From NCBI GenBank assembly GCA_037954665.1, contig JBBMOL010000016.1, forward strand, positions 3,782,001 through 3,846,000: DNA of 64,000 nucleotides. The letters run 5' to 3'. Made by a program: the position numbers and the translations under genes. Numbering within the stretch: the first letter of the stretch is position 1; each line of letters begins with the position of its first letter. The notes beneath the pieces were generated by a model. The model saw only the letters and a program-made list of their open reading frames with translations. It made no database searches and had not been told where the DNA came from. Origin of the DNA: Laguncularia racemosa (taxonomy: Eukaryota > Streptophyta > Magnoliopsida > Myrtales > Combretaceae). Shown here piece by piece: positions 1-11,748 of the stretch.

Positions 1-479
1 TATTTTACATAGTTGTTCTAATTGGATGTCTAAATAAATGTCTCCTAGTTTTGTTTCCATTCATTTAATTTGGCAAAGCTAAGTGCTAAGGTCTATTGGT
101 GATCTTAGTTTAGTAACTACTTTTCTAATTAGATGCCTAAAGTTCGATTCAAGGCAATTAACATCTCTCTTAGCAGTTCCTTCTTTAGTTTCTCGAAGCC
201 TTCCTCAACCCCTTGAACTCAATCCAGCATGTTAGTTGTAGCTAACAACACCTTAGCTACCCTAGCTTCCATTGAGGCTCTACTTACATGGACCTTACTT
301 AGAAAGAAGATTGCTCATCTACCATAGGAGTTAATGGGCTTCTAGCATACTCGGTAGGGATCTCGGACACAACCTTCCCTTCCATCTCCCCCAGGAAACT
401 TGCTTTGTTATCACTTATTACGTGTATAGTCTTTACCCAACTCTCACGTACAGTATGTAGACTCTCCAATATTCTTGTT
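1..479. other. Unassigned AT-rich non-genic sequence
   Basis: I see no coding frame, RNA gene or clear repeat structure here. It precedes an LTR-like segment on the minus strand and may belong to the same decayed element. Confidence 0.4.
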
Positions 480-745
480 GAGAGTTTAGTTCAACCTTTC
501 TGTCTATAATACACAAGAACATGCTTACTAAGGAAAAGCCTAAAAAGAGATAGGCACTTTAAAGTAAGAAATGTGATTATATTTCTGGATAGGTTATAAA
601 CGAGTGGAACACCCCCCTAGAGGTCTCCATTGATGGACAAACAAAATCTATTCAATCTAACAGCTATCATCTAATCCTACCTAACTATCCTAACTACCCC
701 TAACTACCAAAGTATTTGGATCCTTCCAAAATATTCTTAAAAATT
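480..745 (-). repeat. LTR-like sequence, inverted relative to 984-1291
   Basis: Read on the minus strand, this stretch resembles the plus-strand segment at 984-1291. Both contain a GGTAG...GGGTAGTTA...GGTA block followed by ...GTTAGAT or ...ATTAGAT, and both approach their far end through a GTTCTTGTGT or ATTCTTGTGT block. No coding sequence is attached. A related LTR inserted in the opposite orientation is the simplest reading. Limits are approximate. Confidence 0.35.
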
Positions 746-983
746 GACGAAGCTTTGGTTATGGGCATTACAGTTGGTGGACCTCTATATATAATTACAA
801 AATAGGAAGATGGGCTTGGGGATGAGCCCACAACACACATGCATGCATGTGTATGTGTATGTGCATGTATCACATGTTCTTTCTCCTAAGCCCATTATTC
901 ACATTTATAAATGTAACATAAAGGTCCATTATACATAAAACCTTTGACCAAGGCCTGACCTGTTTTTAGAAACGTTTTGATAG

Positions 984-1291
984 TGTTAGGATGCATTGAA
1001 CCTTGGTAGGTGAGGGTAGTTAAGCTAGGCTAGGTAAGGTTTTACTATGGCCATTAGATAAGAATTTTAGTCGTTTATTGAAGGAAGCCTCTTATATATA
1101 AGAGGATGTTATATTATCCTTATTTGTAAGCCATCCATAAGTACAAGTTCTATCTTACTCTAGAGTGCTTTTTTCTCTCTAGACTTTCTCTCTTATAAAT
1201 GTATTCTTGTGTGTTCTAAACAAAATTGGTAATGGTGATGATTGACCGGCAAGATGCACCACTCTTACTCAAATTGAAAGAAACCTAATGA
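984..1291 (+). repeat. Candidate copia-type LTR with degenerate primer site
   Basis: The segment starts TGTTAGGATGCA and contains a TATA-like ATATATAAGAGG near 1096. Just downstream, at 1294-1305, is TGATATCAGTAT, which resembles the plant copia primer-binding site TGGTATCAGAGC. No gag or pol follows, so this would be a solo or truncated LTR. Ends are approximate. Confidence 0.4.
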
Positions 1292-1305
1292 AATGATATC
1301 AGTAT

Positions 1306-2032
1306 TCCTTAGTGAGGCCACTGTACTTGGATCGTTCATTTAAGCCCATTATTCATGAGAGAACTTCGAGTCATTTGATATGAAAGTCTGTAAAAGGCTT
1401 AAAATTTTAATATGGTTGAAATAGCAAGCTTTGGCTCTCTTTTTCTTTGTTTCTCTTCTTCTTCTTTTTTTAACATCGAAAGGCCAGGAAATTAAAAGGA
1501 AGGACACTGTGGTTGGAAAGTTGATTTCCTTTACAAATCACCATGAAAAATAAAGACAATGAGCTAAAATTAAGTTTAAAATAAAAATTAAAAAAATAAG
1601 AAAGAAAGAAAGAAAAGCAATGGCAGAATGACAAACAAAAATTGGTGCTAGGTGTTATTAGGATTTCAAACTCCTATATATTTCTTTAAGATGAGGTATA
1701 CCATGGGTTTGGAAATATTTATATCTAATATGCCGATGCCAAGCCCCCAAATGGTCTACTTATCTCGCAAGGTTCTTACTGCCATCAAATTTTCCTATTT
1801 GTCTTGTGAAGAAATCAACGAGAAGGATGTGGATAAAGCAGAAGAAAAGAAATAAAGAAACAAATTTGAAAGAAAGTGGACAAGAAAATGAAAGAAGCAA
1901 GATGAAAAGAAAGAGTGATAACCTAAAATGCTTTGGTACAAAAGCTCTTAACTCCTACACGAATTGGCCCTCAAAAAGGGGGCAACACTCTAAATATTAT
2001 ATTTTTAAAAAAATTTTACAAATGTTGTAGCC
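1306..2032. other. No recognisable gene
   Basis: Two short open frames occur here (1652-1855 and 1806-2030), but they start on weak codons, overlap in different frames and have a low-complexity Lys-rich composition. I see no domain. A purine-rich AAAGAAAG run lies near 1600. Confidence 0.4.
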
Positions 2033-2292
2033 AAAATAATTATTCTAAAAATAGGTTTCAAATGCGCAAACGCAGTTTGCAACTTTAGCTTTACGAAAAT
2101 TTGCAAAACTAAGTATAATAATTATTTCAAAAATAGGTTTCGAAGGCATAGACATGGTTTATGACTTTAGTTTTACCTTCAGTGCAATTGTACTGAGAAT
2201 TTTTTTTTTTTTACCATAATGAAATCTTTTAAACCTATAAAAATTATTACAAAGTAATATTATAAACCTATAAAAATTATTATAAAGTGATA
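2033..2292 (+). repeat. Short direct repeats (about 80 bp pair, then 33 bp pair)
   Basis: The block 2033-2095 recurs imperfectly at 2113-2176; both include AAAATAGGTTTC followed by ...CTTTAG.TTTAC. Immediately after, a unit beginning AAACCTATAAAAATTATTA is present twice in tandem between about 2231 and 2296, with a period of 33. The pair suggests a decayed MITE or a locally duplicated intergenic repeat. Confidence 0.5.
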
Positions 2293-2393
2293 CTGTAAAT
2301 TTACATAGTATCACAACATGTGATATCCAATGCACAGGAAAAAAAAATTTTCAACAACAGTTTGTAATAGAAATACGAATCCTTAGTTCATAT

Positions 2394-5197
2394 TGTAGAC
2401 ACTCCATTTTCGCCTTCGTTTATATTTGTTTAAAAATATATAAAAATAATAATAAATAATAATAGTAATAATAAAAAGCTTGGTTTATGAGATAATATAT
2501 ATATATATAATAAATAATAATAATAATATATATATAACAAGAAAAGGGAAAACAATAATAAATGAATAAAATGAAAGTAAATGAAAAAATTTATAAAAAT
2601 AACAAATAACAAAAAATTAATAAAAATGTGAATATTTTCAATAAAAGTGAGGAAATAAGGGTTTTTAAATTAAACTCAAAAACTTCAAAATAGCAAAAAT
2701 CGATTAAAGCAATCAGTTGAAATGCAATTTAATTGCAATAGAAAATCAAGAAAAGGACTAGCCTAACTAGTCCATGTGTTGTCCATGTGCACACAGGCAG
2801 GAGACAAGTCTCAGAACTGGCAAGAGGTACTTTGTGTTGTTTCATTTTTTAGCCCCGCTACCACATAGCAGCATGTGATTGGCTAGGTCGAGGCATGTGT
2901 AAGCCACATGTTCTTCTTCAACCTCCAGTTGATGACCACGAAGAGAAGATGAAGGCGAATCCAGCCATTTCAAGTTCGTTTTTTTACAAAAATCCACTAA
3001 CATTTAGCAAACAACATTAGATAAACACAAATCTCAACAACAACAAAAAAAAAAAGGGATCTAATTGAATTAGAGTGGGTTAGGCGTTGCTATCTAATGC
3101 CCGAATTGTGTCTATCTAATGCTCCCAAGCTCACCAATGCCCCCCCTATAAATACATTAAGACTCCTAGAAATCAAAGGAGGCTAGAAGATGATAAAAAA
3201 AGACCATTAAAATCACACTCTTGAAAAACCCCATTTGAAACCCATTCTCATCGCCGATTGCTGTTCTTACCACCCAAAATACCACACACACATCACCAAA
3301 CACCTCCATTTAGGTAGAGACAGACTCCTAGTAGCCCCTAAAGTTAGAAAAACTATCCCTTTTGTTTGATAGCACGCCAAAAACCACCACTTGTAGATAC
3401 CCATAGCCCTCATTGACGACCACCTCTTAAACCACCATCCTAGGCTAATTGTTAAGTGAAAGCACCACCTCCAATCGATTTCCCACCCACAAAAACCTAG
3501 GGAACCACTCTTCCATCGCTCTCAACGACCACTAGAGTACTTAGGGAGACCACTGTTGTCCAGCTACCTTTGAACTCGCAATTTGACCGATGACCCGATC
3601 TAACCAGCATGCTACCTAACAATCCGATTGGTGTAATTTTTTATTTATTTCTATTTTATTTTCCTTGCATTTCCTTTATTTATTTTATTGTATTTTTTTA
3701 GCCAAGAAAAAAATAGAAAAATAGAAATAATTAATTTAAAGTACCCATTAGGTTATTGTGGTGTATACCATTGCTTAATAGTAAATAATAAAAAAATAAA
3801 AATGTAAGGTTAGATAAAATCAATAGTAATGAAAAGTGATTAAAAAAAACTTAAATAAAATCCAAGAATAAAATAAAAAAATTAAATTAAATAAAAATCT
3901 TTAGCATAAAAATGAGAATGTAAAAGTGTAAAAGATAAAAATAAAAATCTTTAGTACAAGCTAGGATCTTAGAAATAAAAATATAAAAATGAAAAATAAG
4001 GAAAAATCAAATTAAATAAATAAAAATCTTAGTATATATAAAATTTAAAATATATATATAATAAAAACTAAAATATGAAGAACCTATAAAAAAACATAAT
4101 AATTTTTTTAGTATAAAGTTATTTATCCTTTTAGGAATAAAGAATAAAAAATTAAAAAATAATAAAGAAAAATTTTTTATTAAAATTTAGTATTTTAGGG
4201 TTTTATCCATTAGAGTTTTTTAAAAAATAAAATTTTAATATGTTGTTTTTCCTAAACTTAAGTTATCTTAGATTTTTCAAAAATAATCATTTAATAATCT
4301 AGGCCATCTAGCTATTTTCTTAATAAAAATTAATATAATTGAATAACATAAACTCGGTATTTTGTATTAAATAAAATTAATCAACAAACTAAATTTTTAA
4401 GAAAAAAAAAAAAGCGAACTACGGATGGTTTGATCCTAACTAGCAGATATGTAAGCACCTTTGGGGCAACTATAATAAAATAAAAACTTTAGATTAGCAA
4501 AAATAAATATAATAAACTAAAAAATTTAGGTTATGAAAAAATTAAAAAAATAATAATGAATGAGAAACTTCAAAAAAAAAAAACTTCAAAAATTAAATAA
4601 AATAAAAACTATAGAAAAATTAAATAAGATAAAAAATTTAGAAAAATCAAATAAGATAAAACTTTAGAAAAAATACATAAAATAGAAATTAGAAAAGAAA
4701 TTAAATAAGATAAAAACTTAAAAAATAAAAATTTTAGAAAAATTAAATAAGTAAAAGACTTTAGGTTATTAGCCTAATAAAACAAAAACTTTAGATTACT
4801 TTAGAAAAATTAGTATAATAAACTTCAGACTTTAGGTTTTTTTAGCATAGATTCATAATCTAATATAATATATAGTAGTAGATACATGAAAAATAAAGAT
4901 AAGAATATAAAGGCCTTTTAGTAATTATTCTTGAAATTTTTATATGGTAACTGTTTAGGTTTTAATAGGTTAGCTCCTGAATCTAGTATCTCTGATTCAT
5001 ATTTTTCAAAAAAAAAAATTTAGGAAAATTCATAGACTAATAGCTAATTAAGGGTAATCCATCCAATTAACCTTAACTTTATTTTCCAACTTAGGTTAGT
5101 AGCAACTCCCTTTAAAAATTAATTTTTCTTAGTTTAGTTAAGTAATTTATATTAAATGGGTAGGATTTAGTATAGATTAAAATTGAGGAAAAGATTC
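2394..5197 (+). repeat. 5' LTR of the Tat-like gypsy element
   Basis: The LTR starts TGTAGACACTCCATTTTCGCC, close to the usual TGTAGACACCCCATTTT start of Tat/Ogre LTRs. It ends around the TTCA at 5194-5197, about 20 bp before the primer-binding site. About 2.8 kb is typical for this lineage. The inside is very AT-rich, with (TA)n and AAAATAAA-like low-complexity stretches. The right limit is uncertain by some tens of bases, and no second copy exists in the window to fix it. Confidence 0.65.
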
Positions 5198-5217
5198 AAA
5201 AACTAGACTTGATAGGA

Positions 5218-5235
5218 TGGCGACTCTACTAGGGA
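5218..5235 (+). other. Primer-binding site of the Tat-like element
   Basis: TGGCGACTCTACTAGGGA differs by one base from the TGGCGACTCTACTGGGGA form used by Ogre/Tat elements, which is primed by tRNA-Arg. It lies directly after the LTR and fixes the element's plus orientation. Confidence 0.8.
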
Positions 5236-5858
5236 GTTTATTTCAAAAGTGGGCTAGTGATGTAATCATTTTCTTGAATATGTCTAAAAGGCCTTTAATC
5301 TCTTGTGTATGTATTTCTTATTTTACTAAGTACCTTGTGAATTGTTTTTCTAAATAGTGGCACTAACCGGGTTTTGAGTGATGTAGAAAAAAAAAAAAAA
5401 AGAAAAAAAAGGAAGGAGGAAAAAGGGCTTAACGGGCCACCAGGGAATATCTTTTTTAAATATATATATACATGTCTAGATATGGCCAAACTTGGGTCAT
5501 TTAGAAAATTAAGATAGAACGCCATTATGTACCTATCGGGTTATAGTTGTGTATACCATCGCTTGACAACGATTTCACTCCAGGCTTCGATGTAACCACC
5601 AGTTACAGAGTTAGAGAACCTTTAGAACTTACCCTCATTCCCATGCATGCGCATTTTATTTATTTATTTATTTTTATCTGTTTTAAGTTTTATTTTATTT
5701 GTTCCTCTACAAATGAAAAGCAATGTGGCATGACTAGTGTAAAGTTCCAACCCTATTAATGTTCAAAAGTCATAGTCTTTGTAATGTCTTTTCCCTGTTT
5801 TTCTTCAATTTTGTAAAATTTTGGTTTTTCTTGTTTTCTTGTTGTAATATATAACAAA

Positions 5859-7204
5859 ATGGAGAACCAAACCAAAAATCAGTCAAGTTATGTCAACAAA
5901 GTCAACATGGACCAATATGCCTATCCCGCAGAAACTTTGCATAAATGGTTTGACACATTTAATCAAGAACATCAGGATTGTATTATGTAGAAGATCGATC
6001 TAGTAATTTCTCTAATGAAGGTGCAACTTAAGAGGGATCTTATCAGAGCTTTTACCCATTTTTTGGATTATAGGTCATCATCATTTAATTTCGGGCCTTA
6101 CAAATTAGCACGTACCTTAAAGGAGTATACCCAATTGCTTAGGGTCCCTGCCATGGAAAATTGAATAGTGACCTTGAACTTGGAAACCCAACCAATGAAT
6201 GTATTCTGCCATCTGTGAGGAATCATGAAAAGTGAAATTGCTGAAGCACTAACTGAATGCAAAGACAAGTGTATCCGATTTTCCACATTGTGTAGTTGGT
6301 ATGCGTAGTCATCAGCGTATCTCAATAAGCGAGACAATTTTAATGGAGGATATAATGAATGACAAAGGAACCACATCGATGCATTCATATTAGCAGCATT
6401 TGCAACCATTCTTTTCCCACCAAGGTGATCCAATGTCCATTTTAGGGTAGCTAAATTAGTCTCTCAATTCTTGGTAGGTAAGTCTTACGTCCTAGCAATA
6501 TTGGCAAAACTAATATAGGCCTTAAATTTCATGAAGCAACAAGGTCATGGCATGTTCAAGGGAGGGCCCACCTTGTTAATAGTATAGTTTATCAGCCACA
6601 TCAAGTCATTTGGAGCAAATTTGATGAGGGGGTCCTTAGCTCCAAAAGTAAACATAGTGGATAACTTTGCTACTCAAGTTAAGTTGCCTAATGACACATC
6701 AACTTGACAATGGTGCAGGCTACTCAAGATGATTGAGCTGAGAGATATCGCATGGATGGCTAGGTGGAACCATTGCACTAAAGCCATACTTGGATGTGAG
6801 GAGTATTAGGGATTTATGGGAGAATAAGGAAGTGAAGAAAATAGCAAACTCGAGTGAGCTAGATGGGAGGATTGGGGCCTACAGGGCTACTCGGGAGTTC
6901 ATTTGCGATTTTATGAAGAACACTGGTCAAGCACAATATGAGTCTCCTGACGTGTTCAAGCATGAGCCAGAATTGCAAAATTTGACGCTAGAAGAGGAGG
7001 GATATAGAGCCACTATACAAGCAAAGGTAGAGTTCCTATACCAAAAATGGAAGAAGGCTACAAATTACTAGAAAAGAAGCATGGGTAATCCTAACAAGTT
7101 GTCCAATACTTAAAAGACCAATTGAAGGAAAAGGATGATCAAATCCAACAACTGACAGAAGAAGCAAAAGTGGTTCAACCAAGCCAGTATAGGAGAAAAG
7201 CATA
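5859..7204 (+). pseudogene. DUF7745-like extra ORF of the Tat element (broken)
   Basis: The frame opens with ATG at 5859 (MENQTKNQSSYVNKVNMDQ). It is interrupted by several stops, yet it keeps a readable DLIRAFTHFLDYRSSSFNFG / LKEYTQLLRVP segment. That segment matches the conserved start of the plant-mobile-domain-like DUF7745 proteins encoded upstream of gag in some Tat elements. The piece at 6790-7071 (93 residues) is open. The C-terminal part, around 7080-7204, reads YLKDQLKEKDDQIQQL and would form a coiled coil. The function of this ORF in intact elements is not known to me. Family assignment is from memory of motifs. Confidence 0.55.
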
Positions 7205-7442
7205 ATATAATTAGGTTATATAAATAAAAAAAGAAAAAAGAAAAAGGTTTATTAGTTTACTTTCTTTTATTTTAGATAGAACTTTACATTTGTTTAGGTC
7301 ATGTAATTATTTGAATATTAATAAGAGATTGATGTTTTACGATTCGAATTACGTGCCACATTACTATTCAATTGTGATCCATTATAGTATTTATCCATCA
7401 TTGCCATGCATGTATTTATATAAGTCCTTACGTGAAATCAAA

Positions 7443-7467
7443 AATAAATAAAATAATAATAATAATA

Positions 7468-7503
<36 letters not shown>

Positions 7504-7515
7504 TATATAAATAAA
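7443..7515. repeat. (AAT)n microsatellite
   Basis: A nearly pure run of AAT/ATA units sits between the extra ORF and gag of the Tat element. Confidence 0.85.
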
Positions 7516-7539
7516 TAAATAAAAAGCGAGGAAAAGTAA

Positions 7540-8600
7540 AAGAAAAATCATGGATCTAAATAAATCTAACGGACTTGGATAATGTTACAGATCTCAAAGA
7601 TAGCTCCCAATCAAGTAGACCTTCTCAAAAGCCCAATTATCACTTGCTCAAGAGCTAGAATGGTTGAAACACTGATAATGGCAACCTCGATCAGGGAATT
7701 ATAGCTCTTGAATAAACTATGTTATGACTAACTAAGCAAATGTAGACCCTAACATATACCATCAACTGAATCCATGCTGACAAAGCAGTCCAAGCAAATC
7801 ATATTAACCCTCAACAAGCTCTCAATTCAAACCTTAAGGATGAGTCGGGAAATTATAGTGTTGAAAGTTTAAGGAGGGAGTTTGAGGAAAAACAATAGGA
7901 TATGGAAAAGAAGCTACTCGAAAAGTTCTGTGAGAAGATGAGGGTTTTTTAGGGAACTAATGGATTTGAGTAGACCGATCTAGTTAACCTGCCCATTTAA
8001 GAAGATGAGGAATTCCCCAATAAGTTCAAGATCCTAGACTTTGAAAAGTATGATGGTGCAGGCTGCCCAAAACTCCATGCCAAACTCTTTCCGGACAATT
8101 TAACTAGGCCAACTCTAGCATGGCATGCCCAACTAGATTTAAATGAGATGGACACATAAGATAAATTGGCAAAGGTCTTCTATAACTAGTACAAGTTTAA
8201 TGTCGAATTAGCTGCATCCGTATAGGACCTGAATAATATGAGGAAGAAGAGTAACAAGTCTTTTAAGGAATATGCACAAAGTGGAGGGGCATAGCTGCTA
8301 AAATAACTACCCCCCCAGAGAAGGATCTAACTTACATGTTCATCAATACCTTAAGTAAGCCTTACTACCAACATTTAATGGGCCATACTGCTGCGAGTTT
8401 TACCGAGATAGTAGATGTTGAATGTCGTATCGAGAATGCAATCTCTTCAAGGAGGCTCCCCGTTCTAGAAGAGGTAGAAAAGAAAGTCACACACTCAAGG
8501 CTAGCTAACAAGGGTAGGGAAACAACCACCAATATGGTAACTATAGGGAATCATGCTAGGCCAACTCCACAATTAACCATTCAAACGAACTAGAATATCC
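7540..8600 (+). pseudogene. gag of the Tat-like gypsy element (broken)
   Basis: Reading across stops and one frame change, the segment near 8030-8300 gives FEKYDGAGCPKLHAKLF, LTRPTLAWHAQLDLNEM and SFKEYAQKWRGIAAKI. These are the retrotransposon gag core typical of Tat elements. The open part at 8336-8593 continues FINTLSKPYYQHLMGHTAASF. In intact elements this protein forms the particle. No zinc knuckle is recognisable. Confidence 0.7.
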
Positions 8601-9659
8601 CTAACTGGGATCTGAACTGATACCAATGAAGAAGGCGGTTCACTAGAATTCCTATCCCTTTAAGCTAGGTTCTCTACCGTCTCTAGGACGAGAATCTCTT
8701 AAATTTTGAGGTACCCCTTGATAACTATAGACTCAAAGATTACAGCCTTAGCTTTCGTTGTGAGTATCATTTTGGGGCAAAAGGGGCACTCCACGGATAA
8801 CTATTAGAGGTTCAGGAGCAAGATACAAGACCTCATAGATGCTAAATTAGTTTAGTTGGACTTTATAAAAGCACCAGCACCCAATGTCAATAGTAATCCC
8901 TCTCCAAGTGATAGGTTTCCGTCAATGTGATCATTTTAGAAGAATGTGGACTAGGGATAGATCTAGATGAGCTCCCCATCACATTTGAACAAATAGTGTG
9001 GAACTTGAAGCAGGAGGGTCACTTACAGGATATAAGGAACCTCGAAGGTCGAACTAGAACTAGACATGCAATTCACCAATTACTCAAGGAGAGGAAAGTA
9101 AAGAAAGAAGAGATTCAAGCTGTGATGAACCCTAAGCCAAAGAAAAATGATACATAGAGGGAGTTAAGAAGAAGGTATCTAGCACATTATCCCAGTCGAT
9201 ACACTAGGAGAGCCATTTGGGACACTTAAATATCTGGTAAACTATTCATTCGTGTCAAGAGTCTACACAGATGCACCACCTACGGGCTAGGGCATAGAAT
9301 TCAAGGAAGTGGATAACCCTAGAAGTTAGAAAGAGAAATCTAAGTAGATAGTAAGTATAGTGGAGGTCGACACCCAGTCTTTCTCTTTTGAATACCTCAA
9401 GTAGGAGTAGGGGACAGTTACCATTTAACTTAAGAAGTTTATGTTCAATGTTCAAGTACCATTGAAGAATTATAAAGCCGCACCACTAAATTACCAAGCT
9501 ACAAATCAGACCATGAAGGTACCCCCGATGATAGGAGGATTGACCCATTCAGGGAAAGTGTATGATTCGATTAAGGAGATCAAGAGGAAGGCTGCTATGG
9601 AACTGTCCTCTAAGGAGGTCCTAGGGCCTGACGATAGAGGGGAAGTAAGGGATTAAAAT
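8601..9659 (+). pseudogene. gag-protease linker region of the Tat element
   Basis: Short open pieces remain, including 8927-9157, rich in charged residues (HAIHQLLKERKVKKEEI), and 9441-9656 with PPMIGGLTHSGKVY. They lie in element order between gag and protease and show no independent domain. Confidence 0.4.
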
Positions 9660-10260
9660 CCCCTTAAGAGGGTCATAAAGGCCAACGAATACAAGATTAT
9701 GAATCAGCTAGCTATGGTCCTTGCTCAAATCTCCTTGATAGGCCTTCTTTTATCCTTCGATTTGCATTGTGAGGCTCTTGTGAAATTACTTCACAAAGTC
9801 AAGGTTCTTGAAGGTATTTCAGCTAAGAAGTTGGCTTTAGTAATCAATTCTATCTTTGTTGTGGATCAAATAACCTTCTCGCCAAAAGAGTTAAGAGAAG
9901 AGGGTGACCAACACACTAAGTCGTTATTCATTGTAGTTAAGTGCAAAGATATGGTAGTAGCTTGAGTATTAATTGATAATTGCTCATCTTTGAATGTGTG
10001 TCCACTATCCATGCTAAACCTACTGAGGATAGACGTGTTAGAATTGAAGTTATGCTCGATCACTATGTGAGCTTTTGATGGGTCTAAGAGAGAGATACTA
10101 GGGGAAGTTGAATTGTAGGTTGAAATCAGTCCACAAGGGTTCATAATTCCCTTCCAAGTACTGGACATACCAAGGTCTTTCAATTTTTTGCTAGGCAGGC
10201 CTTAGATACACTCGAGCAAAGCTGTACCATCTAGCCTACACCAAAAGGTCAAATTTGTGT
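9660..10260 (+). pseudogene. Aspartic protease region of the Tat element (broken)
   Basis: The segment reads NQLAMVLAQISLIGLLLSF, then EALVKLLHKVKVLEGIS, then SLFIVVKCKDMVVA. A stop follows, and then VLIDNCSSLNVCPLSMLN carries the DN.S retropepsin-like active site used by Tat elements. Downstream, at about 10180-10200, LGRPW, a typical Tat protease tail motif, is visible. At least two stops interrupt it. Confidence 0.75.
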
Positions 10261-10697
10261 CTAATGGTCAGGTTATGATAGTGTTGGGGGAGTAAGATTA
10301 TGCCATATTTAGGTGGAATGAGAGTCGTATGACGGAAATGTAATTAATCTCCTACCAAATTTCTGCAAAGGCAGCATGCACATTTAGATGACTTGGGTGC
10401 CACCAATATGTTTCTACATTAGTGAGTGGCATTTCCCCAACAAAGTGGCAAGGCAGTTTAGTGGGTTCCAATATATCCCACAGCTAGTGAACACGTAGCC
10501 AAAGCTCCATCAAATCGACCCATGAGGGAAGATTGATATTTGTATCTATTATTTACCATTATCACGTCAAAGTGAGCATGTTTCTTCTATTATGCCCTTT
10601 TGCTTGGCAAAGTCTACATATGATTTGATCTAGGCACTCTCTAATGTGTTTTCCCTTCTTCCGTACAAGGTTTCCCCTTGAGCAAAGTGATGAAAAG
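10261..10697. other. Unassigned sequence before the hAT element
   Basis: Presumably degraded remainder of the Tat element. I can recognise no reverse transcriptase motif here. Confidence 0.35.
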
Positions 10698-11748
10698 TAG
10701 AGCTGGGAAAGCGGGCCAAACGGGTTGGCCCGCCTTGACCAGCACCAGCCCACGGGTCAAAGCAGGTTAGCTTGCAATGGCCTACACATGATGCAGATTG
10801 AAGAAGTCGGCCTGCCCTACCCCGCGAGCCAGGTTAGCCTAATACACAGATTTGTTTTTATTAAAAAATTAATGTAGTGGTTTAATACTTCAACTTGCAT
10901 CTTTTGATATTCAATCTAAAATGTTTATAATAACAAGTTTAAATCAAATTTGAAGTTCAATATAACTTTAAAAATGAGGCAATACATATTTTATAAAAAA
11001 GAAATCTAAAAAAACCTATTTAAGTTCAACTTAAGTGGAAAATTGAAATATTCTCATTTTGACAAATTTATAACCCCAAATTCAACACAAAAATGTAATA
11101 GTTGAATATATAGTTAAAAGATTGGTATTCATCTTAAAATATTCATCCAAATGCTTTATAGAACAAATTATTGACCAACGAGCTTATTTATTTATTTTTT
11201 ATTTAAATGCTTGATTTCAAAATTTGAAGAACAAAGGTTGCTTTAAGAAGAAGGACTTAGGTTTATACTATTTATGCTAAGAAGAACTCGAATTTCTATA
11301 GTATGTGTTTAAGGCCTACATTTGTACTATTTATGTAAAGAAAGACCTATAATAGTTAAACATACATTTAAGGATCTATTATTGACTCAATTTGAACTTG
11401 AAAGGTCATATGCATGTTCAATTAAATTGATACTCTATACGAGCACAATTAACTACTTTAAGGTTTTGTCCAATTTGAAAATTTGAAAACAACATCAAAT
11501 GATAATTAGGGAAATGTAGCAATTATTACAAAGTCTTCTTTACTAATTATACAAGAAAATAAAGTCAATAATAAAGGAAATAAAATCACAAATATAGATC
11601 AATCATCATCAACAACAACAACTAAATTGGAGTCTCCCTTTGATGAAGTAGTCCCATTCCAACTCCCACTGTCTTATTCTTCATCTACACATATAAAGAA
11701 ATAATTATATGTTAAATGCTTGAAATAATATGTTAAAAGAAATTATTA

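Larger units (their letters stand above)
2394..10560 (+). mobile_element. Decayed Ty3/gypsy Tat (Ogre-like) retrotransposon, 5' part
   Basis: The order is a long 5' LTR (2394-about 5197), a Tat-type primer-binding site (5218-5235), an extra ORF (5859-7204), gag (about 7540-8600) and protease (about 9660-10260). All lie on the plus strand and all are broken by stops and frameshifts. Reverse transcriptase, integrase and a 3' LTR are not seen. The recognisable sequence fades after the protease and a hAT transposon begins at 10698. The PBS sequence and the protease motif place the element in the Tat lineage. It cannot be autonomous in its present form. Confidence 0.8.
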
